Source: Halichondria panicea (taxonomy: Eukaryota > Porifera > Demospongiae > Suberitida > Halichondriidae). Taken from it: 64,000 nucleotides of DNA. Position 1 is the stretch's first letter. Every line of letters begins with the position of its first letter. The translations under genes and the position numbers were made by a program. Positions 32,001 through 42,835 of the stretch are shown here, in pieces. The notes beneath the pieces were generated by a model. The model saw only the letters and a program-made list of their open reading frames with translations, was not told the origin of the DNA and did not search any database. The stretch lies in assembly GCF_963675165.1 (NCBI RefSeq), contig NC_087389.1, positions 2,452,001 to 2,516,000 on the forward strand, written 5' to 3'.

Positions 32001-32088
32001 AAGGTTTGTAACTACATTGTGAATTTGGTAAAAAGTATAGTGATATAATTATTCAGCAACCATTTTTTTGCAATGAATAATATATGAC

Positions 32089-34915
32089 TCATTCAGGTTC
32101 TTTAGAGTTCGGTAGATAGCTTGCGTATAAATAGCCCAGATCCATCACAATGAACTTGTCAACAATACTCTCTAACGGTATGACATCTTTTTCCCTGGAT
32201 AAATAGTCCACTATAATATTATATACATGATACATCAGATTTTATAGCTTACTGTGTGGCCTTGAGCGAAACTATATGGTCATTTAGCCCACAGTTTGTA
32301 ACAAGGTCATTACAGAGCTTAGGATGATAAAACTTGAACAATAGCGTATCCAAGAGCATCAAAGACCAGCACCTTTTCAAGACGGCCGTAGTGACGGACA
32401 TCACTCTTTACATATTTACATAAACAACTCCTGAATTGTCTCGCAAATGTCCCCTGTATGATGAATTCAATGAATTCAAGGTGATAATTCTATTGCTCGT
32501 TGTTATAATTATGAACTTTGAAGTACAGTAGAACCTCGATTATCCGGCCCTCGATTATCCGGAACCTCAATTATCCGGCTTGGCAGTTTTCTTTTTAATC
32601 AGATTACATAATTCAGAAAATGGGCGTGTCCCTCAAATGCGCATGCGCGTTGCAGCTGTTACCATGGAGACATGCCTGCTTTTCTTTTGCGCATGCGCAG
32701 ACAACATGTGGCACTGCTGTTCATCAATAAAGTGGGTGGATCAAGGCGTGGTTTATCTATTCGATTATCCGGCATATTCACTTATCCGGCCAGCTTCTGG
32801 AACCAAGGTGTCCGGATAATCGAGGTTCTACTGTATTGTGAAATTTGCAAGCAATTCTGTAGTAAGAGATGTCAGACACACCGATTTTCCATGTACACAG
32901 ATACTCTGTGTTAATTGCTTGCTGTGAAAATTAATTATTATGTGCATATAACGTCTCACACACTCAGAACCATACCTACGAGTTCCTTTGAGAGATAAGT
33001 GCCTTGACAGTTCCTTTTGCGTAGTATCATCTGGTAAAGAGTATCATCTGGTAAAGTGTTAATAAGGCTGGGCATGGATTGCATCATTACGATATGTTGG
33101 ACCACCTGTATATGCATATAGAATATCTGCATATAGAATAGAAGTTAATTGCATGTTTCTTACTTGTTTCTCAACACTCTGTTTCTCAACACTCTTGGAA
33201 CCATGAACCATGAAACAATTTCAATAGGGCTGACTCAAATGGAAAGCAGGAATGTGCCGCCGAGGTTCCTTGTAGAAGACCATGAATATTAATGGTCATA
33301 AATTCACCTGTATATAGTACGAAAACTCAATTAAAAGCAGTGTATCATAAATAAGATTTAGTACGAACCATAAAAGTCACTGAATAAAAAACAGTAGTGA
33401 TGGAGCAGCTTTGTGCACTGAGCTAAGTCAGCCTCAAGCACAACATCTTGCAGAAGAAGATAAATACTCTCGACTAGAAGGAGGTGATGTTGATAGAAGT
33501 CATCTGGCAATATTTTGTAGAGGACCACTGGACTATAATGTAGCAGCCATGCCTTGAGTTCGTGTGCTGTTGAGTTCGTGTGCTGTACATAAGTACCATA
33601 ATAACATAAGTACCATAATAATAGTACATATAAATTATGGCAGTGCGAATGTGCAAAAAAAATTGCACTCTGCAGTGTACCTTTCCAAAATTTCCGGGAA
33701 TGCTCGATGCTACAAGGAGTTGCTACGAGGAGTTCTTTTTATCTCATCCGGTGGTTTGATGGACATCAAAAAAGAATCAATATCTTTTATTTTACTACCC
33801 AGGTACCACAATTTGCCATGATGGCAGGGAGTGAACCACAACTTAAGTAAGAGTCAAGTAAGAGTCTAGTAACTCCTAATAGCACACAATGCATGTAATC
33901 AAAACTTGTTCCTCTAATGATGTCATGTTTAGGGATTGGGATTGTAGACAGCCACGATGGACCTTTTACTCCCATAACTTAAGGAAAGATAAGGCTGGGT
34001 ACACTTTAATTCATAACAATCATGGTCAGTACATATGTAGTTAGCACAGTACATTTGTTATTGTGAGAGACTATTTCCATATTTGGCAACATCTACTGTA
34101 AACAAGCTAGACCATAATTAACACTACAAGTCATACAACCTAAAATGTGCTTGGGTAATCACACTGTAGAGCATCCTCCACATGTTTTAAATGTTGGGAA
34201 TTTGTTCTCTTTGGTCCAGAGGGAACTTACGTTCTAACAGTTTAACGAGCTGAGATGCCAGAGAAATCTCAATGAAAGCCCTGCTCCCAGACCCATTGCA
34301 AAGGGAGCAATCACAACGTGAAAGCTTCTGGTAGCACTCATTACAGAAATAGTGTAGAATTAAGGCGGAAAACTGCTTTTTAAAATGGTAAAGTGATGGT
34401 GGTATGCTATCGCAACAAAGCTTTAGCAAATCTGCAACGGCCTCTTGTGTTAGATTGTCCTTGAAGCTGTATTTGCACACTAGACTGAGGTATGTTGGTA
34501 TCAGAGCTAGAGCTAGAGCTAGAGGCAAACGAAAGAGAGGCACAGGGGCCGGTGCAAGTAGTATCAGTGCCTTCTTCATTGTCACACTCGTCTAACACGC
34601 TTTCTTCTGGTAAGAGGTCATTAAGGGGATCACTTGTAAAGTTCAAGTCAACGATTCCTTCCTGCTCGATTGTGATGTCAGTAGCAACACTACTTCGGTG
34701 TGTAGATCTACCATCAGGACTGTGCAGAGTAGCACTTTCGTCTTCAAAATCGAAGGTTGTCGTGTCATGCGTGTTCTCGACCTCACTAGAATCTCTTTCT
34801 GTTAGTTTTCGCTTCTTGAGTATCCGATATCTGTGTGTACCACTTGTTGCTTCTCAAGCCATTCATGCAGAAAACGTAGAGAATAGCTAGTTCTACTAGC
34901 ATTGCTTGCCATAAT
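32089..34915 (-). CDS. tnp2-like transposase B, multi-exon and broken
   Basis: The N-terminal region (from about 34915) is acidic, with TFDFEDESATLHSPDGR and EESVLDECDNEEG. Next come LTQEAVADLLKLCCDSIPPS, HFKKQFSALILHYFCNECY and CDCSLCNGSGSRAFIEISL (34187-34500). After introns, SWLSTIPIPKHDIIRGTSFD then YMHCVLLGVTRLLLD (33860-33970), IDSFLMSIKPPDEIKRTPR (about 33690-33790), FKAWLLHYSPVVL and DDFYQHHLLLVE (33450-33555). The last exon ends VMDLGYLYASYLPNSKEPE with a stop at about 32089. C..C...CP/SLC and DYMHC.LLG mark the tnp2-like family. A Tigger-type MITE lies within the gene span. Stops and frameshifts occur in several exons. Confidence 0.72.
32526..32833. mobile_element. Tigger/pogo-type MITE
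   Basis: It starts CAGTAGAACCTCGATTATCC and ends with the inverse GGATAATCGAGGTTCTACTG, flanked by TA on both sides (32524-32525 and 32834-32835). These termini are those of Tc1/mariner Tigger-type elements. At 308 bp it has no transposase. The left TIR carries two extra tandem copies of the CTCGATTATCCGG unit. Confidence 0.92.
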
Positions 34916-35207
34916 GTGTTATTTACTAGACTGTGCATGTGGACTTGTACAGTACTTGTACTGCTGTTTCTAGTTCTGATCTGAACATGGCTGGGCCACG
35001 CCCAGCTAGCACTTCCGGCAGCACTAAAGTTCTGTGGCTTCTGATTGCCAAGCCACGTGAGTAGCCTGGCTATTATGTAGATCTATTGCACCACGTGGCC
35101 AATTACCACCTGGCTATTTTTTGCTTAGCACCAGTTAGAACTATAGAAGTTGAACCAGATAGACACCAGTGCTAATTATTGTAAACCAGTTTAGACTAGT
35201 CTACATA

Positions 35208-36753
35208 ATGCCTTCATTTGTTCTTTTAAGATGGATTGGCGAAGAAAGTATGAGCGTTCGTCCTCAATCAACTATCAAGCTCAATCAACTATCAAGAAGG
35301 AACTATCAAGAAGGGACACAAAGTGTTCCTTGGTGCTTTTGCACACTTCAAGTGGGGAGGAAAGTATTATGAAGCAGAGGTGCTGGCGTTGTCAGGTAAT
35401 TTATATGCTGAAAGTAGACCTACGTATATACTTACGTATATACTTTATAAAAATTATCAGTCTACCATGAAGCTTTAATAATTTATATGTAATCCTGTAA
35501 TCCTGTAATCCTGTGTATGTTCGTACCTATATAGAGAATGAGCAGAACTTGATGAACATACTTGATTAATTGACAGATGGTGAGGTCACTCGTGATCTTG
35601 AAGGGTGGTGGTGAAGATGTTGTAGCTGACTCGACTACACCTGAAAAATTACCAACTAAACCTATTGACAAATTGCCTACTAAACCTGCTCCTACTAAAC
35701 CTGCTGACAAAGTGCCAATTAAAAAAAGTCTAAAAGCCAAAAAAGTTTCTTCAGCTAAGGCTCGTGCAAAGGATCTATTTAAACACCCCCGTTACAGTGA
35801 GACAATTCTACCATTGATGCTCAGGCAGTGGTGCGTTGTATTTATAATCCTCGTGCAATCAAAATATTGGGAGCATGCATGTGTGCAAATAGAAGCGTAC
35901 GTGTTACTTAATTGCAATTACTGTAGTCCCTCTATTCATGTATAGGTATCTCCTCAGACGGATGTGGTTAAAAGAAGTGACGAGCAACTACTTGAGGTAA
36001 TTATAAGTGTACAATAAAAAATTAATAATGTTTATAGGATTTGGATCAAGGTAATCAGCTGAACGATTCGGGGATGTTTGATGCGAGTTTCAATGTAAGT
36101 TTGCTTATAATTCAAGCTGCACATGTGTATACATTTCCACATTTTTCTAGGATCTTAAAGCCTTTGAACCATTAGCACCACCACCGAACCTGGCCAGTGA
36201 TCATACTATGAAGCAACGACCAAATGTAAGATATATACAATCATATACATAGCTTTTTTAATTTGCGCATATAACATAACTGATGGCATTATGTTATTAC
36301 TGTATAAGCAGGAAATATTGACAAGCTAGCATTATAATAACTAAAAATCGTTGTGCATGCATGCACAAGCAGGTCAGACGTATTGAGACAATTGAAGGTT
36401 ACGGCGTATATTTGACACAACGTCAACTTGATGAGGCTCTGCACCAAAGCTGCAGCTCGCCGACTCGCCTTGTAAACTTAATGTCGTGCTTTTTTCCACC
36501 GACACTGATGGCGAAATCCTCTTGCTTTGGAACGCGGAGATTCCCGAAACTAAACGAAGATATTGTTGGAGCATGCTTCAGTAAGTCATGGCTGTATGAA
36601 ATCTGTATGATAATTAAACTATGTCATATGCGTACAGGGTTTGTGCAGGTGCAGAAGAGGTATCCAGAAGTTGGAAGATCAACTCTCGTCAATGCTGTGA
36701 ACGACAAATGTGCCAATCATAGAAGGGCTGGCACAAAGTGGCTATACACGTAA
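35208..36753 (+). CDS. BEN-domain protein carried by the EnSpm-like element
   Basis: Exon 1 starts MPSFVLLRWIGEESMSVRPQ at 35208 and runs to 35395. It is broken by ATCAACTATCAAG-type duplications. Later exons begin at 35577 (Lys/Pro-rich: LPTKPIDKLPTKPAPTKPAD), 35947, 36039, 36152 and 36371, most with clean GT/AG borders. The last two exons encode the BEN domain: YLTQRQLDEALHQSCSSPTR, LVNLMSCFFPPTLMAKSS, KLNEDIVGACF, then VQKRYPEVGRSTLVNAVNDK with CANHRR, and a stop at 36751-36753. BEN domains bind DNA and proteins in chromatin and viral or transposon contexts. Divergence from the transposase suggests shared transcription and a DNA-binding helper role, which is inference. Confidence 0.7.
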
Positions 36754-36879
36754 AATGAACAATCCATTTGTCTCCCCTACTTATGTCATTTACTTACTTA
36801 TTTTGTCTCACTCTGACTCATTATTGATCATGAACGATTATTGGATGCAACATTGTTACATGTAGGTAGTGTACACAGA

Positions 36880-36990
36880 TTGTTTACAACCTTGCTACAA
36901 CCTTGTCTACAACCAGGTCACAACCTAGTTACAGTTTCAATTACTACCTTGTCACAGTCTTGTCACAACCTTGTTCAACAGGTTGTGACA
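36880..36990 (-). repeat. Right subterminal repeat cluster
   Basis: Several copies of ACAACCTTGT or CACAACCTTG, the inverse of the left cluster. CAACAGGTTGTGACAAGG forms the inner edge. Confidence 0.7.
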
Positions 36991-37164
36991 AGGGATGTTT
37001 GAAATTAGTGAAATTAGTGTTTAGTTTAGTGTAATTTAATATGAACTTTGAACTTTCCATTGAGAATTAATGAACGAGTAAAGATATAATTGAGGTAACA
37101 CAGGTAACACAATAATGATAACACCGAACCATTAATTATATGAAAACAAGAAGTCAGTCATAGT

Positions 37165-37260
37165 CAGTCATGTGACGTACAGTTGCCTGAAACCTTCTTG
37201 TGTCATTGTGTCATTGTGTCAGCGTAATTTCAGGATATGGTACTCATTGTATGAGTGTGA
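37165..37260 (+). repeat. Dispersed repeat (inverted relative to 50700-50800)
   Basis: GTCATGTGACGTACAGTTGC followed by CTGAAAC and, further on, GGTACTCATTGTATG occur here and in reverse complement at 50700-50800. Spacing is similar, so these are two copies of one element. Confidence 0.65.
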
Positions 37261-37439
37261 GTGATGCTTGCGTTCTGACTCCATTAGCCATGTTTTAAAA
37301 ATTAATTTATTATGTACAATGCTGAATCATGAATCACAACTGCGTGCTATCACTACATCATTGCCCAGATGAAATGTACAAGTTCAATTGTACACGGTAC
37401 ATCATATAGGTTGGCCTTGGCCGACTCTTAAAACCAAGC

Positions 37440-37600
37440 ATTGTGCAAAGTATTTGTGGTTTTCATGGTTGGAGGTCTGACCACGAATATCACGAATGAA
37501 GCGACTTTGCCTACCTTTACCTCGTGCAAGCAGCAACCACGCACGAAATTATTTTGTCCCCCCGAAAATTGGGAGCTTCTGTTGCCATCTCGCGGCTGAG
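37440..37600 (+). repeat. Dispersed repeat B, copy 1
   Basis: It shares TTTGTGGTTTTC, TCTGACCACG.ATAT, CACGAATGAAGCGAC and CGAAAATT with 39425-39575 in the same order and orientation. Probably a non-autonomous element. Confidence 0.7.
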
Positions 37601-38439
37601 TGGTCTGACCGTACATCTGTTCGAGTGTACGGATTTTTCATACAAACCGATACAAACGGATCGCCATGCGGATAAGGGGGGGGGGGGGCTAAGGGGGGCG
37701 AGCACCAACAGAAGCAATAATCGTTGAGTGAATGGCTGGAACCAGTCAACGTTTAGTGCAAAGTTAGATGAAGTGCAAAATTATAATGGCAGTAAGGAAC
37801 AGTAAGGAAATCGTTCCCATCTCAGTGAAATCAGAAACTAATTACTACAGAATCTGTACCGTATGAATGGGGCTTGAACTTTGAACCTACAGATAGAGAT
37901 TGGCCAAAGCTGTAACGTTACCTTTTACAATAATACTATTGTCGATATGTGCAAGCTCTTGTCAGTTTTCTTTATGTTGATGTAGCAGAAATGTTGCATT
38001 TACACATGAGGTACACATGAGGTTTACACACACATGAGGTTTACACATGAGCTCGTCAGGAGCTCGGCAGGGCACTGCAGTGGCCATGTCTTGAGCAGTT
38101 TATTATTGCTGATTCAGATTCAGTTAAAGGGGTTCAGTTAAAGGGGTCCGGATTAGCGAGCTTTTGCTTCAACCCTCACTGAACTAGCGAGTCTTGAGTC
38201 CTTCCCTGATGTTTGTACAGACCTCATCTCCAGCACTCATGAGTACTGGGACGAAAGTGCGTAGTACCGCGGTCGTCGTCTTTGTAGCATCAAGAGGTAC
38301 GTGTTGTAGCTCTGTGTGTGTGGTTCTTAGCTGACCCCGTTGCATTGCATGTGACTGCAGATTTCTAAATGGGTGGACGTAGCAAGTTGCTACTACCTGA
38401 CCTGCACTATTATGCGTAGACTGTAGACTGTGTTTGTGT

Positions 38440-38500
38440 AGACTGTGTTTGTGTGGCTGTTGTGTGTGTGTCTGTTGTGTGTGTCTGTTGTGTGTATTTT
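38440..38500. repeat. TG-rich simple repeat
   Basis: Tandem TGTAGACTGTGTT and TGTCTGTTGTGTG units, read directly. Confidence 0.8.
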
Positions 38501-39424
38501 GATTCGTGGATTAGCAACTTATTTCTTGACGGCTAGTTTGACTCAATAAAGTAGTCGTGGCGAATGTAGTCGTGGCGAATGACTCCATCCAACTGATCCA
38601 ATTTACACGTTGGGCACACAAAAAGAAATTGTTCAACTGGAGTGTCCAATATAATTATAGGAACAGACAAACATGCAACAGACAAACAGACAAACATGCA
38701 ATGAAAAAATTTGTGTGCATAAGCTTACCCTATCAATAGCAAATCTTCTGCTTTGACACAGAGATTGCACAGTTGGTATTTCCCGAAGTACAGTAAGCTA
38801 ACCATGCCCATGTTTTTAACTTTCTTTCTGGTACAGGTAGGGACTGGGTATGGAGTCAACTAAAATCTAGCAAACAAAATTAATATAGATGTGCAGATCT
38901 ACAGTCACCCCCAGTGTCACAACTGATATTTGAATACAAAAAGTTCAAACTTACTCAATCGAGCAGTTGATTTTGCTAGCTATAGTATTGTGTGCTTCAC
39001 TCTGTCTGACTTCACTCTGTCTGACGTTGACGTAGAGTAGAATCAATTTTGTTATTTCGATACGCTTCGTCTTCACAACTTGAAAGTCCGCTTCACAGTT
39101 ATCTTCTACCTGGTAGTCTGGCTAGAAGACTCGTGATGATTTTGTCAACTAACCATACATTCCTATTATACATTCCTATTATACGTACATGTTGCACTCT
39201 CACACTCTCACACTACTTATTAACACTACTTATTAACAAGTCTTTATAATTGTATAAAATTATATGCAGAAGCTACTATCACGAAAAAGTTTATGTCAAG
39301 TGAAGAAGGTGACACTGATCTTATCACGCGTGATCGGTAATAGTGCTGTATTATGAAAGACCAGACCAGGTAGATAGTTGTATGTATGTAAGATATTTAT
39401 TTACTCTGTGATGTGTGATGTGTT

Positions 39425-39575
39425 TGACAATTTGTGGTTTTCGTGTTTGGCGGTCTTGACCACGTATATTTTACCCCACGAATGAATGAATGAAGCGACC
39501 TTGCTACCCACGAAATCTCCACGAAATCTCCCAATATTGCTCCACGAAATATTTTGTCCCCCGAAAATTACCGCT
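39425..39575 (+). repeat. Dispersed repeat B, copy 2
   Basis: A same-order match to 37440-37600, with extra short duplications such as GAATGAATGAATGAAG and CACGAAATCTC twice. It ends next to a T22 run. Confidence 0.7.
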
Positions 39576-39578
39576 AGA

Positions 39579-39600
39579 GTTTTTTTTTTTTTTTTTTTTT
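39579..39600. repeat. Poly(T) run
   Basis: About 22 consecutive T. It could be the A-tail of a minus-strand retroposed copy, but no body was recognised. Confidence 0.8.
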
Positions 39601-40194
39601 GTGATGCATATCGTATGATTATGATCTCGATCCCAGGCCGCTCTCAGAGGGCCCATAATAGAAAAGGGCCCATAATCCCCAGAAACTGGGGACTCCGTAT
39701 AATGCTCAGTAAAACAATGACGTCAAATCGATTGTGAATTTGCGATTGTGAATTAACTGCGATTGTGAATTAACAAAGAACTCACAGCAGAACTCACAGC
39801 AGAACTCACAGCCTGCAACAGTGTGGTTATTGTTATTGTTGCATCATAAAAATAAATGACATATGGCTTACCTACCAACTTGACCACACCGAGCCATCTT
39901 TCACGTGAGCCATCCTCTATGCATAAACTTCCAAAATTGTATCTCCACATCTGTACAATTTGAGGACACTAAAGTTAGCTTTGTTTTGCACTAAATAAAC
40001 CAGATTTCAAATTTGGAATCAATTGGACCAGGGGTTCTGAGTTTTAGAGTCGCCCACAAAAATTTACATTTTTTGTGGCCGATGACGTCATCAATTACGC
40101 GCGGTGACGTCGTCGCCACAGTAACAAATAAATTTTTTGGTAGTGAAATTTCAAGATTCTTTTGTCAAACTAAGCCACTTTGTTTGTGAACAGC

Positions 40195-40518
40195 ATGCCT
40201 AGGAAAAGCAAGAGAGCTAGTGTCAAGAAGACTCTGGCTAGCACCTCATTACTAGATACATCACTTGATACAACATCACTTGATACAACACCTCACTTGA
40301 TAGCTTAGCATTTCTTGAATCAGAGGATGAGGATGACCGCACAAACTTCAAGCTTGTCGAAAGATTCCCTAAGATCGCTTGGTGTATTTCTCTGCAATGT
40401 ATTTACCAGCAATATCTTAACAGAAGCTGCCAAATTATCAGCAAGAATTGTTGGTAAAAGTGATAGAACTGTGAGGCAGTGGAGGACAAATGTCATTAAT
40501 AACAAAGGGAAGCGTTGA
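40195..40518 (+). pseudogene. N-terminal piece of an uncharacterised DDE-type transposon protein
   Basis: It starts MPRKSKRASVKKTLASTSLL at 40195. A frameshift lies after a triplicated ACATCACTTGATACA stretch. It then gives LSKDSLRSLGVFLCNVF, EAAKLSARIVGKSDRTVRQW and a stop near 40518. SLG.FL, A...VGKSD.TVR.W is the N-terminal helix-turn-helix-like part of a protein family I recall from cnidarian and sponge elements that continues into a DDE domain. That domain is not present downstream, so this is a fragment. Confidence 0.55.
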
Positions 40519-40982
40519 TACGTGATACCCATGGAAACATAAGGTGGTGGGTTAGAGTAATAAAACAGTACAGCACAGCTAAGGTCCTAGATCAGTGCAT
40601 TCATGCTATCACTTGTAGTATTAGAGCGGTGCGGTAATTAGAAGGTACGTATAAAACTTTTTCACTACAATAAGTTGTATTATCATAACAATAACTGTGA
40701 TTTGGGATCTTGGATATCATTCAAGGAATATACATCGACGTAAATATTCCACTTGGCAGACCAACGTTGCAAAATGTAAGGAGAACCGCATCATCGACAA
40801 CACTGTCACTTAGAGAGTCCACACTCTTCACAATATCGAGAACAGCACAATATCGAGAACAGCCTACAGCCTTCTCAGTGAAAAGTTGGTTTCAATGGCC
40901 TTCGAGACCCACGCACTCTACCCAATGTCTGCTCCTTTAAATACGTGATGTCAACACCAAAAAGTTCATTTGTATGAAAAAC

Positions 40983-41096
40983 CACGTACGTTTATAATAA
41001 AACACATACGTATGTTTATAACAAATAACATTGCAGGAAACCACATACGTTTATAGAAAACACGTACGTTTATAGCCAAAACACGTAGGTTTTATT
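40983..41096. repeat. Imperfect tandem repeat around ACGTACGTTTATA
   Basis: About six imperfect units of 18-25 bp, each with A(C/T)(G/A)TACGTTTATA followed by AAAACAC. Confidence 0.75.
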
Positions 41097-41344
41097 GTGG
41101 CGTAAAATGAAACACGTACCGCATGCGCATGGAACAACCTTTTGAGTATGGTGCGAGAGGGTGAAGGAAATAGTTAGATAAATCTTATCCTTTCCTTGTC
41201 GCATTGATGGTGCACCCACGGACTGCGGACTGCTTGTTTGCACAGTTCGTCTACGTCTTTTCGTTGGGACGGTGTAGCGAGGTTTATAAAAGATTACCAC
41301 AGTACCAAAAAGAGTGACAATCCGCTGCTCTCCTGTAGTGTGTA

Positions 41345-42003
41345 GTTTTAGAGTCTACGGTGATATTTCTTATTGCAGGATATTCTTGCGGCTACAAATG
41401 TACCGTTTGTAGTATACACCACCGGCAGAAGAATGATGGGTTTCAGGGAATCTTTTTCAGCAAAAATTAATTATCAAGCTGACATTCAAGTTTTGCTTTG
41501 CTCAACTCCGGGAAATTTTGCTGCTAGCGTGTAGGACTGAAAGCCAACAGAACAGCAAGACACTGGTACTGCTATACGCATACTGCCCATCGATTGGGTC
41601 CCTAGATGGTGATACAGTTGTGGAATCGGATGGTGCCGCTCTCTTGCGATCCATTCAGTGCGTGTGCGCTAAGTTGCTTAGTAATAAAAATGAATCATTC
41701 TGCATAATTCAATTCTCTCTACAAATGGCTCTTCAAATGGCTGACATGCAGACGCTCTTACCGTTTCCCAATGAGTGGGCGCTGACACTGCACGATCTTC
41801 GTCGTCAGGATTGATCGTCATGGAACTCTGTAGTAACTAGCCCTATTTATAAGCTAGTCGGCCGCACGCTAGACTGTCACAAGTAGGCAAAAGCAGACGT
41901 GTCAAGAGCCTGGGCATCCATTGAATAAGCGATCACAGTAGGATCGGCTAATGGAACAGAGGATGCCTCTCAGGATGAGGACTCAGATGTAGACAGCAAC
42001 TGA
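41345..42003 (+). other. Possible gene fragment, unrecognised
   Basis: Open stretches near 41380-41520 (NVPFVVYTTGRRMMGFRESF) and 41518-41814 lie behind a CAG acceptor-like site at 41380. A short acidic end (EDASQDEDSDVDSN) lies near 41950-42001. The acidic C-terminus resembles endings of element proteins elsewhere in the window. No family assignment is possible. Confidence 0.3.
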
Positions 42004-42097
42004 GCTCACAAATTATTATGTTATTCGCTTTTTTATCTTGCATACATGTATCCTGTTATGTGTTGTTGATTTGGTGTTGTTGATTTGGTGTTAATTG

Positions 42098-42150
42098 AGT
42101 TTGGTGGGCGCTTTTGCACGGTTCAGTAGCCCCAGCCTAAATGTAGCGGT
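42098..42150 (-). repeat. Fragment related to the long TIR of 17039-20653
   Basis: TTGGTGGGCGCTTTTGCACG and CAGCCTAAATGTAGC match the order seen in the right TIR (CGGTGGGTGCTTGCGCGG ... TAGCCTAAATGTAGC, read inverted). It implies a third copy of that element family. Confidence 0.55.
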
Positions 42151-42299
42151 TCGGTGGTATCTGTCCAAAAGTGAACGTATCGGTGTTGGTCTCAGTGATA
42201 TGTTCTCATTGATATGATTGTTGTTTGAGACCATGTTGAAGGGAAAGAGTATTAAGTCTATCCCTGCTGAAGGATGCGATAGTGACAGGAGTGGCAAGG

Positions 42300-42835
42300 T
42301 GTGCCGGCTGTTTACACAACGTACTAGGATGCATTTTCGGGCTTTCGAATCAAGCATCACAGCCATCGATTTCTGAGATACACAGCCATTGACACTGCTT
42401 CAGCCCAATACCGTTTTGAGAGGTTTGCGTCCAGCAGCATCGATCGGGCAGACTCGACCAGGGTCCTGTTGTTCTGTTGTGGTCTCGTGTCTTATCCCCT
42501 CGTCTCTTCTCGAACGCGTTTGATGTATACACCTGTCCTGAGGGCTTCTGCTTGCTTTGCCTTTCATCAAGGGCTTTCCACTCGAGAAAACTTCAAACAC
42601 TTGGTCCTTGCTATTCAATACATACACCCATGTGTACCTAGATTTGTCGTCCGTGAATGTCAGAAAGTATTCTCCTCCTCCAAGGGACTTCTCCTGTATC
42701 TTTCCGCACACATCTGAGTGGACGACTTCAGTAGTTTGAGTTGTACTGCTCGAAAAGGGGCCGGACCTGTTGCATCCATGGACTCATCATCGTTGAATAC
42801 CATTTGTGACACACCATACTTCATTCAGATCCATT
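42300..42835 (-). pseudogene. Copia-type integrase fragment, copy A
   Basis: The minus strand encodes HSDVCGKIQEKSLGGGEYFL then TFTDDKSRYTWVYVLNSKDQ (42560-42710), then broken pieces of the integrase core (GGEY-like, EGIRHE) and SKARKCILV near 42335. HSDVCG, D..SRY.WVY and KARKC.LVG are hallmarks of Ty1/copia integrase. LTRs, RT and gag are not found nearby. It ends upstream where the Kolobok-like start begins (TTAA at 42884). Confidence 0.85.

Larger units (their letters stand above)
31750..36990. mobile_element. EnSpm/tnp2-like element with a divergent BEN-domain gene (borders approximate)
   Basis: Repeated ACAAGGTTGT units at 31765-31960 face inverted ACAACCTTGT units at 36885-36985. They flank a minus-strand tnp2-like transposase and a plus-strand BEN-domain gene that share a 300-bp divergent promoter interval (34915-35208). 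Arrays of short subterminal repeats are usual in CACTA/EnSpm elements. I could not fix exact termini or a 3-bp target duplication, so the outline is inferred. The left side abuts tnp2-like fragment A, suggesting insertion into an older relative. Confidence 0.55.
36991..40194. other. Repeat-rich stretch without a recognised gene
   Basis: It contains a dispersed repeat in two copies (37440-37600 and 39425-39575), a TG-rich tract at 38440-38500, a T22 run near 39579-39600, and a block at 37165-37260 that is inverted relative to 50700-50800. Short open frames here have no family resemblance. Confidence 0.5.

Noticed and set aside
32640..32700. Two GCGCATGCGC palindromes as a possible regulatory site
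   Set aside because: They lie inside the Tigger-type MITE and similar palindromes occur throughout the window.
37524..37727. Plus-strand frame ending in a run of glycines
   Set aside because: It is built on a poly(G) stretch and dispersed repeat B; no domain.
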